A DNA stretch of 24,639 bases from Bordetella parapertussis (lineage in GTDB: Bacteria; Pseudomonadota; Gammaproteobacteria; Burkholderiales; Burkholderiaceae_C). Shown here one piece after another: positions 15,634 through 23,441 of the stretch. A program made the translations under genes and the position numbers. Positions within the stretch are counted from its first letter, which is position 1. Each line of letters begins with the position of its first letter. The notes beneath the pieces are model-generated. The model was given only the letters and a program-made list of their open reading frames with translations, was not told the origin of the DNA and did not search any database. The stretch covers positions 1 to 24,639 of the forward strand of contig CAMATW010000036.1 in NCBI GenBank assembly GCA_945861305.1, in the 5' to 3' direction.

Positions 15634-15641
15634 GCACGCAC
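15606..15641. terminator. Hairpin across the convergent response regulator/MFS junction
   Basis: A perfect 9-bp inverted repeat GTGCGTGCC/GGCACGCAC (15606-15614 and 15633-15641), with inner pairing TAG/CTA, covers the response-regulator stop codon. It ends 10 bases from the MFS stop. No T-run follows on either strand, so it may be a transcript-end stabiliser or a weak bidirectional terminator. Confidence 0.45.
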
Positions 15642-15651
15642 TTGGAGTTGA

Positions 15652-16944
15652 TTAGCGGTTGACCAGTTTGGCTGGAACCATCAAGGTAATTGCAGCGCCT
15701 ACTACCAAGACAGCTGCCAGCAGGTACATGCCTGAGTCGGTGGAAGAGGTAAGTTGCTTTAGCCAGCCCACCAAATAGGGCGCTAAAAAGCCTGCCAAAT
15801 TCGCAATCGAATTGATGGCGGCAATACCGGCAGCTGCACCTGCACCCACCAAGAACGCGGTAGGCAAGCTCCAAAACAGCGGAATGGCAGACACAATGCC
15901 CATACAGGCCAGAATGAGCGCAGCAAATGACAGATAGTGGTTGCCAGACAAAAGCACTGACAAAATCAAGCCTGTAGAACCCATGAGCATGGGGATGACC
16001 ACATGCCAGCGGCGTTCACGCATCTTGTCTGCACTTCGGGCAAACAACAGCATAGAAAAAACAGCGGCGATCCATGGCAGAGATGACAGCAAGCCAATTT
16101 CTAAGTTGTCAGTAACACCCATGCCTTTGATGATGGTGGGCAACCAGAAACTCACACCATACAAACTCATGGCCATGGTGAAGTAAATGGCGCTCATGGT
16201 CCACATGCGGCCGCTTTTAAAGACCTGCATCATGGGCACATGCTCTTTGTCGCTTTCTTCTTCTTGAATGCGCTTTTGCAAAATATCGCGCTCTTCATCT
16301 TTCAACCATTTGGCGCTGGTGATGCGGTCATCTAAATAGAAATACACCACCACGCCAATTAGCACAGAGGGAATGGCTTCTAGCAAAAACATCCATTGCC
16401 AACCGTGTAAACCGTTGACCTGATCCCAGCTCTTCATGATCCATCCAGACAAAGGACCACCAATGACGCCAGCCAAAGGAATACCGGTCATGAACATGGA
16501 CACAATGCGAGCACGACGGTGCGAGGGGTACCAGTAGGTGAGATACAAAATAATGCCAGGGAAAAAGCCGGCCTCTGCAAGTCCCAGCAAAAAACGCATG
16601 ACATAAAACTGTGTTTCGGTTTGTATGAACATCATTCCGCCGGAAACAATGCCCCAAGTCACCATGATGCGGGCTATCCAAACACGGGCACCCACTCTGT
16701 GCAAGATGATGTTGCTAGGCACTTCAAAAAAGAAGTAGCCAATGAAAAACATGCCTGCACCCAAACCATAAACGGTGTCAGAAAAACCCAAATCACCCGC
16801 CATTTGCAACTTTGCAAAACCAACATTGACGCGATCTAAATAAGCAACGATGTAACAAAGCAGCAGCAGGGGTATGAGTCGCCAAGTGACCTTGAGGTAG
16901 GTGGCATCTTCAAAGGGGGAAGAGGGCTGTAGAGCGTTGTTCAT
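15652..16944 (-). CDS. MFS transporter, anion:cation symporter (ACS) family
   Basis: A 430-residue inner-membrane permease with about 12 membrane segments. ACS signs are LCYIVAYLDRVNVGFAKLQM in segment 1, FIGYFFFEVPSNIILHRVG after segment 2 and GLAEAGFFPGIILYLTYWYP in segment 4, matching tartrate, phthalate and glucarate transporters. I chose the ATG at 16944 (MNNALQPSSPF), with AAAGG 7 bases upstream, over the longer frame from 17004. It probably takes up an organic anion with protons; the exact substrate is open. It converges with the response regulator and diverges from the NosR-like gene. The ribosome site lies in a hairpin arm, suggesting translational control. Confidence 0.9.
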   Translation of the reverse strand: MNNALQPSSPFEDATYLKVTWRLIPLLLLCYIVAYLDRVNVGFAKLQMAGDLGFSDTVYGLGAGMFFIGYFFFEVPSNIILHRVGARVWIARIMVTWGIVSGGMMFIQTETQFYVMRFLLGLAEAGFFPGIILYLTYWYPSHRRARIVSMFMTGIPLAGVIGGPLSGWIMKSWDQVNGLHGWQWMFLLEAIPSVLIGVVVYFYLDDRITSAKWLKDEERDILQKRIQEEESDKEHVPMMQVFKSGRMWTMSAIYFTMAMSLYGVSFWLPTIIKGMGVTDNLEIGLLSSLPWIAAVFSMLLFARSADKMRERRWHVVIPMLMGSTGLILSVLLSGNHYLSFAALILACMGIVSAIPLFWSLPTAFLVGAGAAAGIAAINSIANLAGFLAPYLVGWLKQLTSSTDSGMYLLAAVLVVGAAITLMVPAKLVNR

Positions 16945-16951
16945 GCATAAA

Positions 16952-16974
16952 CCTTTGTGCTGAAACAGCAAAGG
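16952..16974 (-). promoter_or_regulatory. Leader hairpin covering the ACS transporter ribosome site
   Basis: On the minus strand CCTTTGCTG-TTT-CAG-CA-CAAAGG folds into 9 base pairs with a 2-base bulge. The 3' arm contains the AAAGG Shine-Dalgarno sequence of the MFS gene, so folding would hide it. Confidence 0.4.
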
Positions 16975-17059
16975 GCTCACCTTAGCATAGGGAATATGGC
17001 CCACCCTGTTTTAAGTCGTTATGCGGTTCAGTTGCGAGGGTAAATACCGAGATTTTGAC

Positions 17060-17068
17060 TGGTATAAC
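17060..17068 (+). promoter_or_regulatory. Candidate extended -10 promoter of the NosR-like gene
   Basis: TGGTATAAC is an extended -10 (TG-N-TATAAC, 5 of 6). A start near 17075 would give a leader of about 23 bases. An upstream -35 at proper spacing is poor, which is tolerated by extended -10 promoters. Confidence 0.4.
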
Positions 17069-17097
17069 CTTAGAGACATTTATCTTTGTGTGATCTT

Positions 17098-19251
17098 ATG
17101 CATTTGCTTTCATTGGCTGCTCGTTACTTTTTCGGTTTAATTTTTTTGCTGACCGTGTCCCCCTTATTGGCAGGGGAGTTACTTAAAGAAGATATCGACA
17201 AAATCTTTGCAGATATTTTCGTGGTGGGTGAAATGCAGTCGGGCATGCCGCTGTACCCCTTGTTCAGCAAAAGCTCGGAAATGCCAGACGCTAAACCCGA
17301 ACATAAAGGCTATGTGTTTGAGTCGGTGGATTTTGAACCAGTGCGTGGTTATGGGGGCAAGCCCATCAATATTTTGGTGGCCATGGACACAGAGGGTCGA
17401 TTTATTGAGTCGCGACTGATCAGTCACCGCGAGCCTATTTTTCGATCTGAGGCGGGCATTGCCAAGCTGACAACGTTTGCCAAACAATACGAGGGCTTGA
17501 CTGTTAACCACAAGATTGAAATCTTTGGCCATTTGGCAACCGCCCGCAGAGATGATCACTACGCAGCCTTGTTCGGTGTGCAAGCAGGCACGGTGAGCGC
17601 CAAGGCGATTGACCGCACCATCGTCACCTCTGCAGCCTCGGTGGCATTGGCGCATCTAGAGGCAAGCAAGTTAGGGCAGATTGCTGGCAGCAGTGCCTCT
17701 AGCTCTGTGAAGCGCAAAGCTGAAGACGATAGCTTTAAACCTTTAACCTGGGATACCTTGCGCTCGCGTGGCATGGTCAGTGAGCACCGCATTACCCGAG
17801 GTGAAATTGAAAAATTATTTACGGGTACACGTGCCGAAGGTGCAGACAAGTTAGCTGCTGGCAAACCCGATGAAGTGGCTTTAACGTTTCATGCGGCTTT
17901 GGTCAGCTTGCCCTCTATTGGCCGCAATTTGTTGGACGAAGACGGATGGCGATTATTGGGAGCGAACAGGCGCCTTTCACAAGCTTTGATGGTCACCGAG
18001 ACGGGCCCTTTGTACAAAATGAATTATGAGAGCCAGCGTGTGGTGGAAGACATTCCTTTCATTGTTTCGCAAGCAGGCAAAGAACTCAAATTGCGGCCCA
18101 TGGCCTATGACAAAGGTTTGAAGGTGCCGGGCTACCCCGATAAAACAGGTGCTTATTTTTATGTCATCGACACGGCGACACCCTTGGACCCTGCACAAGC
18201 ATTTGAAATTCAGCTTAAATACGGTCGCCGCTTTGGCAATTTTCCCAACCAAGTGGAAAGCCGTCGCATCGACATACCTTACAGCTATCACGGAATCCCC
18301 ACGCAGTGGCATGCACTGTTAGATGCCGATTTTTCCAACCGTGAATGGGCTGGTGCTTGGCAAACACGATCGACGGAGATAGCGGTGTTGTTGTTAGGTT
18401 TGATTGTGCTGAGTTCTGGCTTGTTTTTGCAAAAACGCCTCAGTGTGAACTCCAAACGATTGAAGGTCTTGCGCATTGCTTATTTGGTTTTCACGGTGGG
18501 CTTTATTGGTTGGTATGCCCAAGGTCAGTTGACCATTGTGAACATCACAGCGTCTATTGAAGCGCTGGCAGCTGGGGGAGATTTGATTTTTTTCATGAAC
18601 GACCCGATGACGGTGATTTTGTGGATTTTTGTCGCAGTCACTTTGTTGATTTGGGGCAGGGGGACGTTCTGTGGATGGCTGTGTCCTTTTGGCGCATTGC
18701 AAGAGTTGATCAGCTTGTTGGCCAATGCCATCGGTATCAGGCAAAGACGCCTTAGAACAGCCTTAGATGCCAAACTCAAATGGATCAAGTATGGGGTGTT
18801 GGCGGTAGTTTTGGCTGGGTTGTATGTTTCCCCCTCCTTTGCAGAGTTGGCGGTAGAGGTAGAGCCCTTCAAAACGGCCATCAGCATGTACTTTGAACGT
18901 GACTGGCCATACGTTGCTTGGGCCGTGTTTTGTTTGACTTTGAGTGTGGTGGTTTACCGCGGCTATTGTCGTTATATATGTCCTTTGGGCGCGGCTTTGG
19001 CGGCGGTCAATTTCTTGCAGCGTTGGTCGTGGATACCTCGGCGCAAGGCCTGTGGTACACCTTGCCAAACTTGTAGACATCGTTGTGACTACCAAGCGAT
19101 TGAAAAAAGTGGTGATGTCAATTACGCGGAATGCTTTCAGTGTTTGGATTGTGTGTCTATCTATCAAGACGATCAAAAATGTTTGCCTTTGATACAGCAT
19201 CGCAAAGATGGCAGTCGTTTTATTCCTGTTCACAAAGAGGTGGCCGCATGA
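17098..19251 (+). CDS. NosR/NirI-family membrane flavo-iron-sulfur protein
   Basis: A 717-residue membrane protein. The signal peptide (about 1-25, ending SPLLA) leads to a periplasmic FMN-binding domain of about 60-190; its AGTVSAKAIDRTI appears to match the SGATVS flavin-attachment site of NosR, with Thr165 the likely acceptor. After a further periplasmic region come about five membrane segments from 425. These carry two polyferredoxin motifs, CGWLCPFGALQEL (Cys525, Cys529) and CRYICPLGAALA (Cys624, Cys628). A C-terminal pair of 4Fe-4S sites follows: Cys652, 656, 659, 663 and Cys679, 682, 685, 695. NosR passes electrons to nitrous oxide reductase, but no nosZ is in view. I prefer ATG 17098 over TTG 17086. 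The ApbE gene overlaps its stop by four bases. Confidence 0.88.
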   Translation: MHLLSLAARYFFGLIFLLTVSPLLAGELLKEDIDKIFADIFVVGEMQSGMPLYPLFSKSSEMPDAKPEHKGYVFESVDFEPVRGYGGKPINILVAMDTEGRFIESRLISHREPIFRSEAGIAKLTTFAKQYEGLTVNHKIEIFGHLATARRDDHYAALFGVQAGTVSAKAIDRTIVTSAASVALAHLEASKLGQIAGSSASSSVKRKAEDDSFKPLTWDTLRSRGMVSEHRITRGEIEKLFTGTRAEGADKLAAGKPDEVALTFHAALVSLPSIGRNLLDEDGWRLLGANRRLSQALMVTETGPLYKMNYESQRVVEDIPFIVSQAGKELKLRPMAYDKGLKVPGYPDKTGAYFYVIDTATPLDPAQAFEIQLKYGRRFGNFPNQVESRRIDIPYSYHGIPTQWHALLDADFSNREWAGAWQTRSTEIAVLLLGLIVLSSGLFLQKRLSVNSKRLKVLRIAYLVFTVGFIGWYAQGQLTIVNITASIEALAAGGDLIFFMNDPMTVILWIFVAVTLLIWGRGTFCGWLCPFGALQELISLLANAIGIRQRRLRTALDAKLKWIKYGVLAVVLAGLYVSPSFAELAVEVEPFKTAISMYFERDWPYVAWAVFCLTLSVVVYRGYCRYICPLGAALAAVNFLQRWSWIPRRKACGTPCQTCRHRCDYQAIEKSGDVNYAECFQCLDCVSIYQDDQKCLPLIQHRKDGSRFIPVHKEVAA

Positions 19252-20222
19252 TGCAGCGCAGACAGTTATTGCAACTTGGTATGGGTTTGGGTTTGGGCCA
19301 TGGCCTTGGTGTGCATGCCGCGGCGCACGAATCCTTGATTTGGCAAGAGCGCAGTTTGGTGGGTTTTGGCACCACTTTGTGGATTAAAGCAGCGCATACC
19401 GATGCGGGTAGGTTGAAACAGACCTTGGACGCATCAGTTCAAGCCATTCGCTCAGTTGAAAAACAGATGAGTTTGTTTGACCCAGACTCTGCGGTCAGTC
19501 GTTTGAATCGCTTGGGTGAGTTACGACAACCCGATGTGGAACTGGTGTCGGTGTTGAGCTTGGCGCAGCACGTGTCACTGCGCAGTGCAGGTGCGTTTGA
19601 TGTGACCATGCAACCTTTGTGGGGATTGTGGTCATTGCATTCGCAAACGCAAACCGTGCCTAGCGCCAAAGCGCTTTTGCAAACACGCTCCTTAGTGAAT
19701 TGGCGGGCCTTGACGGTGTCGCCTGAGGTGGTGCGCTTAAATGTCAAAGGCATGGGTGTGTCGTTGAATGGCATTGCACAAGGTTATGCGGCAGATAAGG
19801 TGCGAGCGGTGCTGCAGTCGCATGGGGTGCAACATGCGCTGATCGACACGGGAGAAACTACTGTTTTGGGCCAGTCTTCCAAAGCAGAAGATTGGCGTTT
19901 TGCAGTCGAGCCATCTGCCGCCTCAACTGTGACGCCACCGCTTATAAGCCCTCATGGCTGGGCCTTGGCCACCTCATCCGACTCGCACACCGTCTTCAGC
20001 GCAGACCATGTGCATCACCATATATTGAATCCCCTCACAGGCGACTCACCCAGCCATTGGGCTTCGGTCAGCATCATCGCGCCTTCATGCGCCTTGGCGG
20101 ACGCCTTGACCAAGGTGTTTTTCATGTGTCCCCCTCAAGGGGTTGAGCGCTTGGCAAAAGCTTGGGGTGTGGACGTGGTTTTGCAGGATAAGCGGGGGGA
20201 GTGGTTTTCGTATCAACTCTAA
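19248..20222 (+). CDS. FAD:protein FMN transferase, ApbE family (NosX-like)
   Basis: A 324-residue enzyme that moves FMN from FAD onto a Thr of target flavoproteins in the periplasm. The ATG at 19248 overlaps the NosR-like stop (ATGA) and has AAAGAGG 7 bases upstream. The N-terminus carries a twin-arginine-like signal (MMQRRQLLQLGMGLGLG) with likely cleavage after VHA, fitting Tat export of a folded protein. ApbE motifs are FDPDSAVSRLNR, SLNGIAQGYAADKV, LIDTGETTVLG, HHHILNPLTGDSP near 255-265 and CALADALTKVFF near the end. The obvious substrate is the adjacent NosR-like FMN domain. Some motifs deviate (TGETTVLG rather than the common GGD core), as in NosX-type members. Confidence 0.9.
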   Translation: MMQRRQLLQLGMGLGLGHGLGVHAAAHESLIWQERSLVGFGTTLWIKAAHTDAGRLKQTLDASVQAIRSVEKQMSLFDPDSAVSRLNRLGELRQPDVELVSVLSLAQHVSLRSAGAFDVTMQPLWGLWSLHSQTQTVPSAKALLQTRSLVNWRALTVSPEVVRLNVKGMGVSLNGIAQGYAADKVRAVLQSHGVQHALIDTGETTVLGQSSKAEDWRFAVEPSAASTVTPPLISPHGWALATSSDSHTVFSADHVHHHILNPLTGDSPSHWASVSIIAPSCALADALTKVFFMCPPQGVERLAKAWGVDVVLQDKRGEWFSYQL

Positions 20223-20230
20223 TGAGTTGA
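20213..20230. terminator. Hairpin at the convergent apbE/xdhC junction
   Basis: A perfect 7-bp stem TCAACTC/GAGTTGA with loop TAAT straddles the apbE stop codon and lies 2 bases before the convergent xdhC end. There is no T-run on either side, so terminator function is uncertain. Confidence 0.4.
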
Positions 20231-20231
20231 A

Positions 20232-21302
20232 TCAATTCCGAATCCCACACACCAACACCCCTGGATCGTTGTGGGCGATTTCTTGGGTATTTTTGGCGTG
20301 CGCCACGTCCATGTCACGGGGCAGCGGGACATTGTTTTTCACAGCCAGCACTTCGGCCATGATGCTGACCGCAATTTCCGCGGGAGTTTTGCTGCCAATG
20401 TAAATACCAATAGGGCCACGCAAGCGTTTGAGTTCTTCTGGCGTTTTATCGAGGTGCTCGATCATGCGCTGATGCCGCGCGTCGTTGTTGCGCCTAGAAC
20501 CAATGGCGCCCACGTAAAACGCATCGGTGTCTAAAGCTTCCAAGAGAGCTAGGTCGTCCAGTTTGGGATCATGGGTGAGGGCGATCACGCAGCAGCGCCT
20601 GTCTGGGCGGAAACTTTGCACCACATCGTCTGGCATCTCACCGGTGAGCGTCACATTTGGCACAGACCACGCGCCGCTGTACTCTTCGCGGGGGTCGCAC
20701 ACGGTGACTGCAAAGCCGTTGAACAGCGCCATGGTGGCTAAGTATTCGGTCAGTTGGCCTGCACCGATCAGCAGCATGCGGTATTCGGGGCCGAAGGTGT
20801 TGATGAGTTTGTCGTCGTCAATAAAGAGCTCGGTGGGGGTCTCGCTGGCTTGCAAACTGACCGTGCCAGAAGCCAGCACAGTGCTGCGTTGCATCAGCTG
20901 GCCTTGCTCCAATGAAAGCACCAAGGTATCCAAACTCTGCGCATCAGGGTCAAACTCTAAAAGCAACTCCAGCGTTCCCCCGCAAGGCAAGCCAAAGCGA
21001 TGCGCTTCATCAGCGGTGATGCCATACTTCACACGCTGTGGTGCGCCGATGGGAATGACAGAGGTTTCGCCCGTGGTTTGCCCCGTGGCATAGGCCTGTG
21101 TGAAGCGGTAAATCAGGTCATCTTCAATGCAGCCACCCGAGACCGAGCCCACCACCGCACCTGATTCGCACAAGGCCATGATGGAGCCAATGGGGCGGGG
21201 CGACGAGCCCCATGTGCGAACGACAGTTGCTAGCAGAGCGCGTTGACCTGCTTGGCGCCAGTTGCGCAAGGTGCGCAAGACCATGACATCGATGTTTTCC
21301 AT
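20232..21302 (-). CDS. XdhC/CoxI family molybdenum-hydroxylase accessory protein
   Basis: A 356-residue cytoplasmic protein of the family that binds, sulfurates and inserts molybdenum cofactor into xanthine-dehydrogenase-type enzymes. The N-terminal XdhC_CoxI domain has TWGSSPRPIGS at 31-41 and GSVSGGCIEDDL at 52-63 with Cys58. Cys107 lies in GLPCGGTLE. The C-terminal Rossmann domain carries GAGQLTEYLA at 180-189, CDPREEYSGAW, FYVGAIGSRR and GLYIGSKTPAEIA-like IGIYIGSKTPAEIA. The start MENIDVMVLRTLRNW matches relatives, although its Shine-Dalgarno sequence is poor. No molybdoenzyme genes lie in the window, so it is solitary here; partners must be elsewhere. It converges with apbE, 9 bases apart. 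Confidence 0.9.
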   Translation of the reverse strand: MENIDVMVLRTLRNWRQAGQRALLATVVRTWGSSPRPIGSIMALCESGAVVGSVSGGCIEDDLIYRFTQAYATGQTTGETSVIPIGAPQRVKYGITADEAHRFGLPCGGTLELLLEFDPDAQSLDTLVLSLEQGQLMQRSTVLASGTVSLQASETPTELFIDDDKLINTFGPEYRMLLIGAGQLTEYLATMALFNGFAVTVCDPREEYSGAWSVPNVTLTGEMPDDVVQSFRPDRRCCVIALTHDPKLDDLALLEALDTDAFYVGAIGSRRNNDARHQRMIEHLDKTPEELKRLRGPIGIYIGSKTPAEIAVSIMAEVLAVKNNVPLPRDMDVAHAKNTQEIAHNDPGVLVCGIRN

Positions 21303-21367
21303 AGGGGGAGACTTTAACTTGCTATCAACTTCGAATGAAGCGTAAGTGGGAGGTGATAAAATACACG

Positions 21368-21392
21368 GTTGATAAAAATGATAAGTTCAACC
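21368..21392. repeat. Short inverted repeat ahead of the polysaccharide genes
   Basis: GGTTGA and TCAACC (6-base arms, 13-base spacer) occur in the AT-rich 152-base gap between the divergent xdhC and sugar-transferase genes. It may be an operator or chance. No convincing promoter was found in this gap. Confidence 0.25.
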
Positions 21393-21454
21393 TTGTGTTG
21401 GCCCTGCGGTAGCCTGAAAAACAAGAATTAAATTTATTACTTATGTGTTTATTT

Positions 21455-22024
21455 ATGGCGATTTCCAAACGATGCTTTGATATTTTATTAGGAACTTTTG
21501 CATTGCTTGCACTATTGGGCGTTTTGACCCTCGTTGCAATGGCAGTGAAGTTGACTTCTACAGGCAAAGTACTTTACTGGTCTCAACGGATTGGCAAAGA
21601 CAACAAGGTTTTTTTAATGCCCAAATTTCGAACCATGCGCACCGATACACCAGTGGTTGCTACCCATTTGTTAGCCAACCCTGATACTTACCTCACGCCA
21701 GTAGGTAAATTTCTAAGAACCACCAGTTTGGATGAATTACCTCAGCTTTACAGCATCTTGATGGGCCACATGAGTTTTGTGGGACCAAGGCCTGCATTGT
21801 TTAACCAAGACGATTTGATTGAACTCAGAACACGCGCGGGTGTTCATGTGCTGACACCTGGATTGACCGGTTGGGCCCAAGTGAATGGTCGAGATGAATT
21901 GCCCATTCCTGAAAAAGTGGAGTTGGATAAGGTTTACTTGCAAAAGCAATCGTGGTTTTTTGATTTGCAGATATTGCTGCGCACCTTTGTGAAAGTGGTG
22001 CGCAGGGATGGGGTGGTGCACTAG
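21455..22024 (+). CDS. Polyprenyl-phosphate sugar-phosphate transferase (small monotopic PGT, PglC/WcaJ-like)
   Basis: Transfers a sugar-1-phosphate from a nucleotide sugar to undecaprenyl phosphate, starting a surface glycan repeat. It is 189 residues, the catalytic-core-only size. An N-terminal hydrophobic helix (about 8-32, reentrant in this class) precedes PKFRTMRTD at 56-64, the catalytic Asp93-Glu94 pair in SLDELPQL, GPRPAL at 110-115 and GLTGWAQVNGRDE at 136-148. I prefer ATG 21455 (MAISKRCFD) because homologues start just before KRxFD; ATG 21443 adds four residues, and neither has a Shine-Dalgarno sequence. manC follows one base after the stop. The sugar cannot be read from sequence. 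Confidence 0.9.
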   Translation: MAISKRCFDILLGTFALLALLGVLTLVAMAVKLTSTGKVLYWSQRIGKDNKVFLMPKFRTMRTDTPVVATHLLANPDTYLTPVGKFLRTTSLDELPQLYSILMGHMSFVGPRPALFNQDDLIELRTRAGVHVLTPGLTGWAQVNGRDELPIPEKVELDKVYLQKQSWFFDLQILLRTFVKVVRRDGVVH

Positions 22025-22025
22025 G

Positions 22026-23441
22026 ATGAAATTGATACCAGTCATTCTTTCTGGGGGAGCAGGTTCTAGGCTTTGGCCAGTTTCGCGTCTTCAACATCCC
22101 AAGCCATTTATTCGTTTGCAAGATGGTCAAAGCTTGTTGCAAAAAGCATTTACAAGGGCTACTGGCTTGAAGAATGTCGACAGCTTGATAACTGTTACAA
22201 ATCGCGATTTTTTCTTTAAAACTGAAGATGAATTTGGCGAAGTAAGTCACTCCAAAACTTTTGTGTCTTACATCTTGGAGCCCTTTGGTCGAAACACAGC
22301 ACCTGCTATTGCCGCAGCAGCCATTACAGCTTTTGAAGAGCATGGTGCTGATGCTGTGTTACTTGTGCTGGCGGCTGATCATTTAATTAGCAATCAAGCG
22401 GCATTTCAACAAGCTGTCATACAGGCAACCGAACTTGCACTACAGGGTAAGTTGGTGACCTTTGGCATTCAGCCTCACTCGCCTGATACAGGCTTTGGGT
22501 ACATTGAGGCAGATGGTAATACAGTTTTAAGGTTTGTTGAAAAACCTTCTTTAGAGCGAGCCAAAGAATATATCGCCTCATGTCGGTTTCTTTGGAACTC
22601 AGGTATGTTTTGCTTCACCGCTGGGGCAGTGTTAAATGAAATGAGACAACACTGCCCTGATATTCTTTCGTCCACAGAGTCTTGTATCAAACATTCGCGA
22701 GCTGCTAAAGGTGAGAATTTCAGTCAGTTGGAGCTAGATGGGGAATCTTTTATACATGTTTCTGATGACTCCATCGATTACGCTTTGATGGAGAAATCTG
22801 GTCAAGTTGCGGTGGTTCCTTGCGATATAGGCTGGAGTGATATTGGCTCTTGGTTGGCTTTGGGTGACCTTCAATCTCCAGACGAAAATGGTAACCGAAT
22901 ACAAGGTGAGGCTGAGACGCATAACACCTATAACTGCACCATACACAGCCAAAACCGTATGGTAGGTACGGTGGGTGTGAGCAATTTGGTAATTGTTGAT
23001 ACGCCGGATGCTCTGTTAGTTGCGAATAAAGCAAATTCTCAAGATATAAAACATCTTTATGCGTCCCTTAAATCAAAAGGTCATGATTCTCACAAGCTGC
23101 ATCAAACAGTTCATCGGCCATGGGGAACTTATTCTGTTTTGGAAGAGGGAGCAGGCTTTAAGATTAAACGTATTGAAGTCAAACCCGGGGCATCTTTGAG
23201 TTTGCAAATGCATAACCACCGAAGTGAGCATTGGGTAGTGGTAGCAGGTGTTGCCAAGGTCATCAATGGAGAACGTGAAATTGATATTTTGGTAAATGAA
23301 TCAACTTTTATACCTGCTGGGCATCAGCATAGATTAACCAATCCTGGTCAAGATGTATGCGTCTTGATTGAAGTTCAAACGGGTGATTATTTGGGTGAAG
23401 ATGATATTGTGCGTTTTCAAGACAACTATGGCCGTGCCTGA
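22026..23441 (+). CDS. manC: Mannose-1-phosphate guanylyltransferase / mannose-6-phosphate isomerase (type II, bifunctional)
   Basis: A 471-residue cytoplasmic enzyme that makes GDP-mannose from mannose-1-phosphate and GTP, with a second isomerase domain feeding mannose-6-phosphate from fructose-6-phosphate. The pyrophosphorylase signature GGAGSRLWPVSR is at 10-21, with HPKPF soon after and FVEKPS and WNSGMF further on. The C-terminal type II isomerase cupin runs from about 363 (HRPWGTYSVLEEG), with metal ligands His396, His398, Glu401 and His402 candidates in QMHNHRSEHW, and ends with GDYLGEDDIVRFQDNYGR. The ATG at 22026 lies one base past the transferase stop. Its third-codon positions look more AT-rich than those of the flanking housekeeping genes. 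It supplies activated mannose (or GDP-fucose/rhamnose precursors) for the polysaccharide. Confidence 0.94.
   Translation: MKLIPVILSGGAGSRLWPVSRLQHPKPFIRLQDGQSLLQKAFTRATGLKNVDSLITVTNRDFFFKTEDEFGEVSHSKTFVSYILEPFGRNTAPAIAAAAITAFEEHGADAVLLVLAADHLISNQAAFQQAVIQATELALQGKLVTFGIQPHSPDTGFGYIEADGNTVLRFVEKPSLERAKEYIASCRFLWNSGMFCFTAGAVLNEMRQHCPDILSSTESCIKHSRAAKGENFSQLELDGESFIHVSDDSIDYALMEKSGQVAVVPCDIGWSDIGSWLALGDLQSPDENGNRIQGEAETHNTYNCTIHSQNRMVGTVGVSNLVIVDTPDALLVANKANSQDIKHLYASLKSKGHDSHKLHQTVHRPWGTYSVLEEGAGFKIKRIEVKPGASLSLQMHNHRSEHWVVVAGVAKVINGEREIDILVNESTFIPAGHQHRLTNPGQDVCVLIEVQTGDYLGEDDIVRFQDNYGRA

Noticed and set aside
17055..17068. FNR/DNR-type box (TTGAC-TGGT-ATAAC) ahead of the NosR-like gene
   Set aside because: Only the first half matches TTGAT well; the second half is poor. 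The extended -10 reading explains the same bases better.
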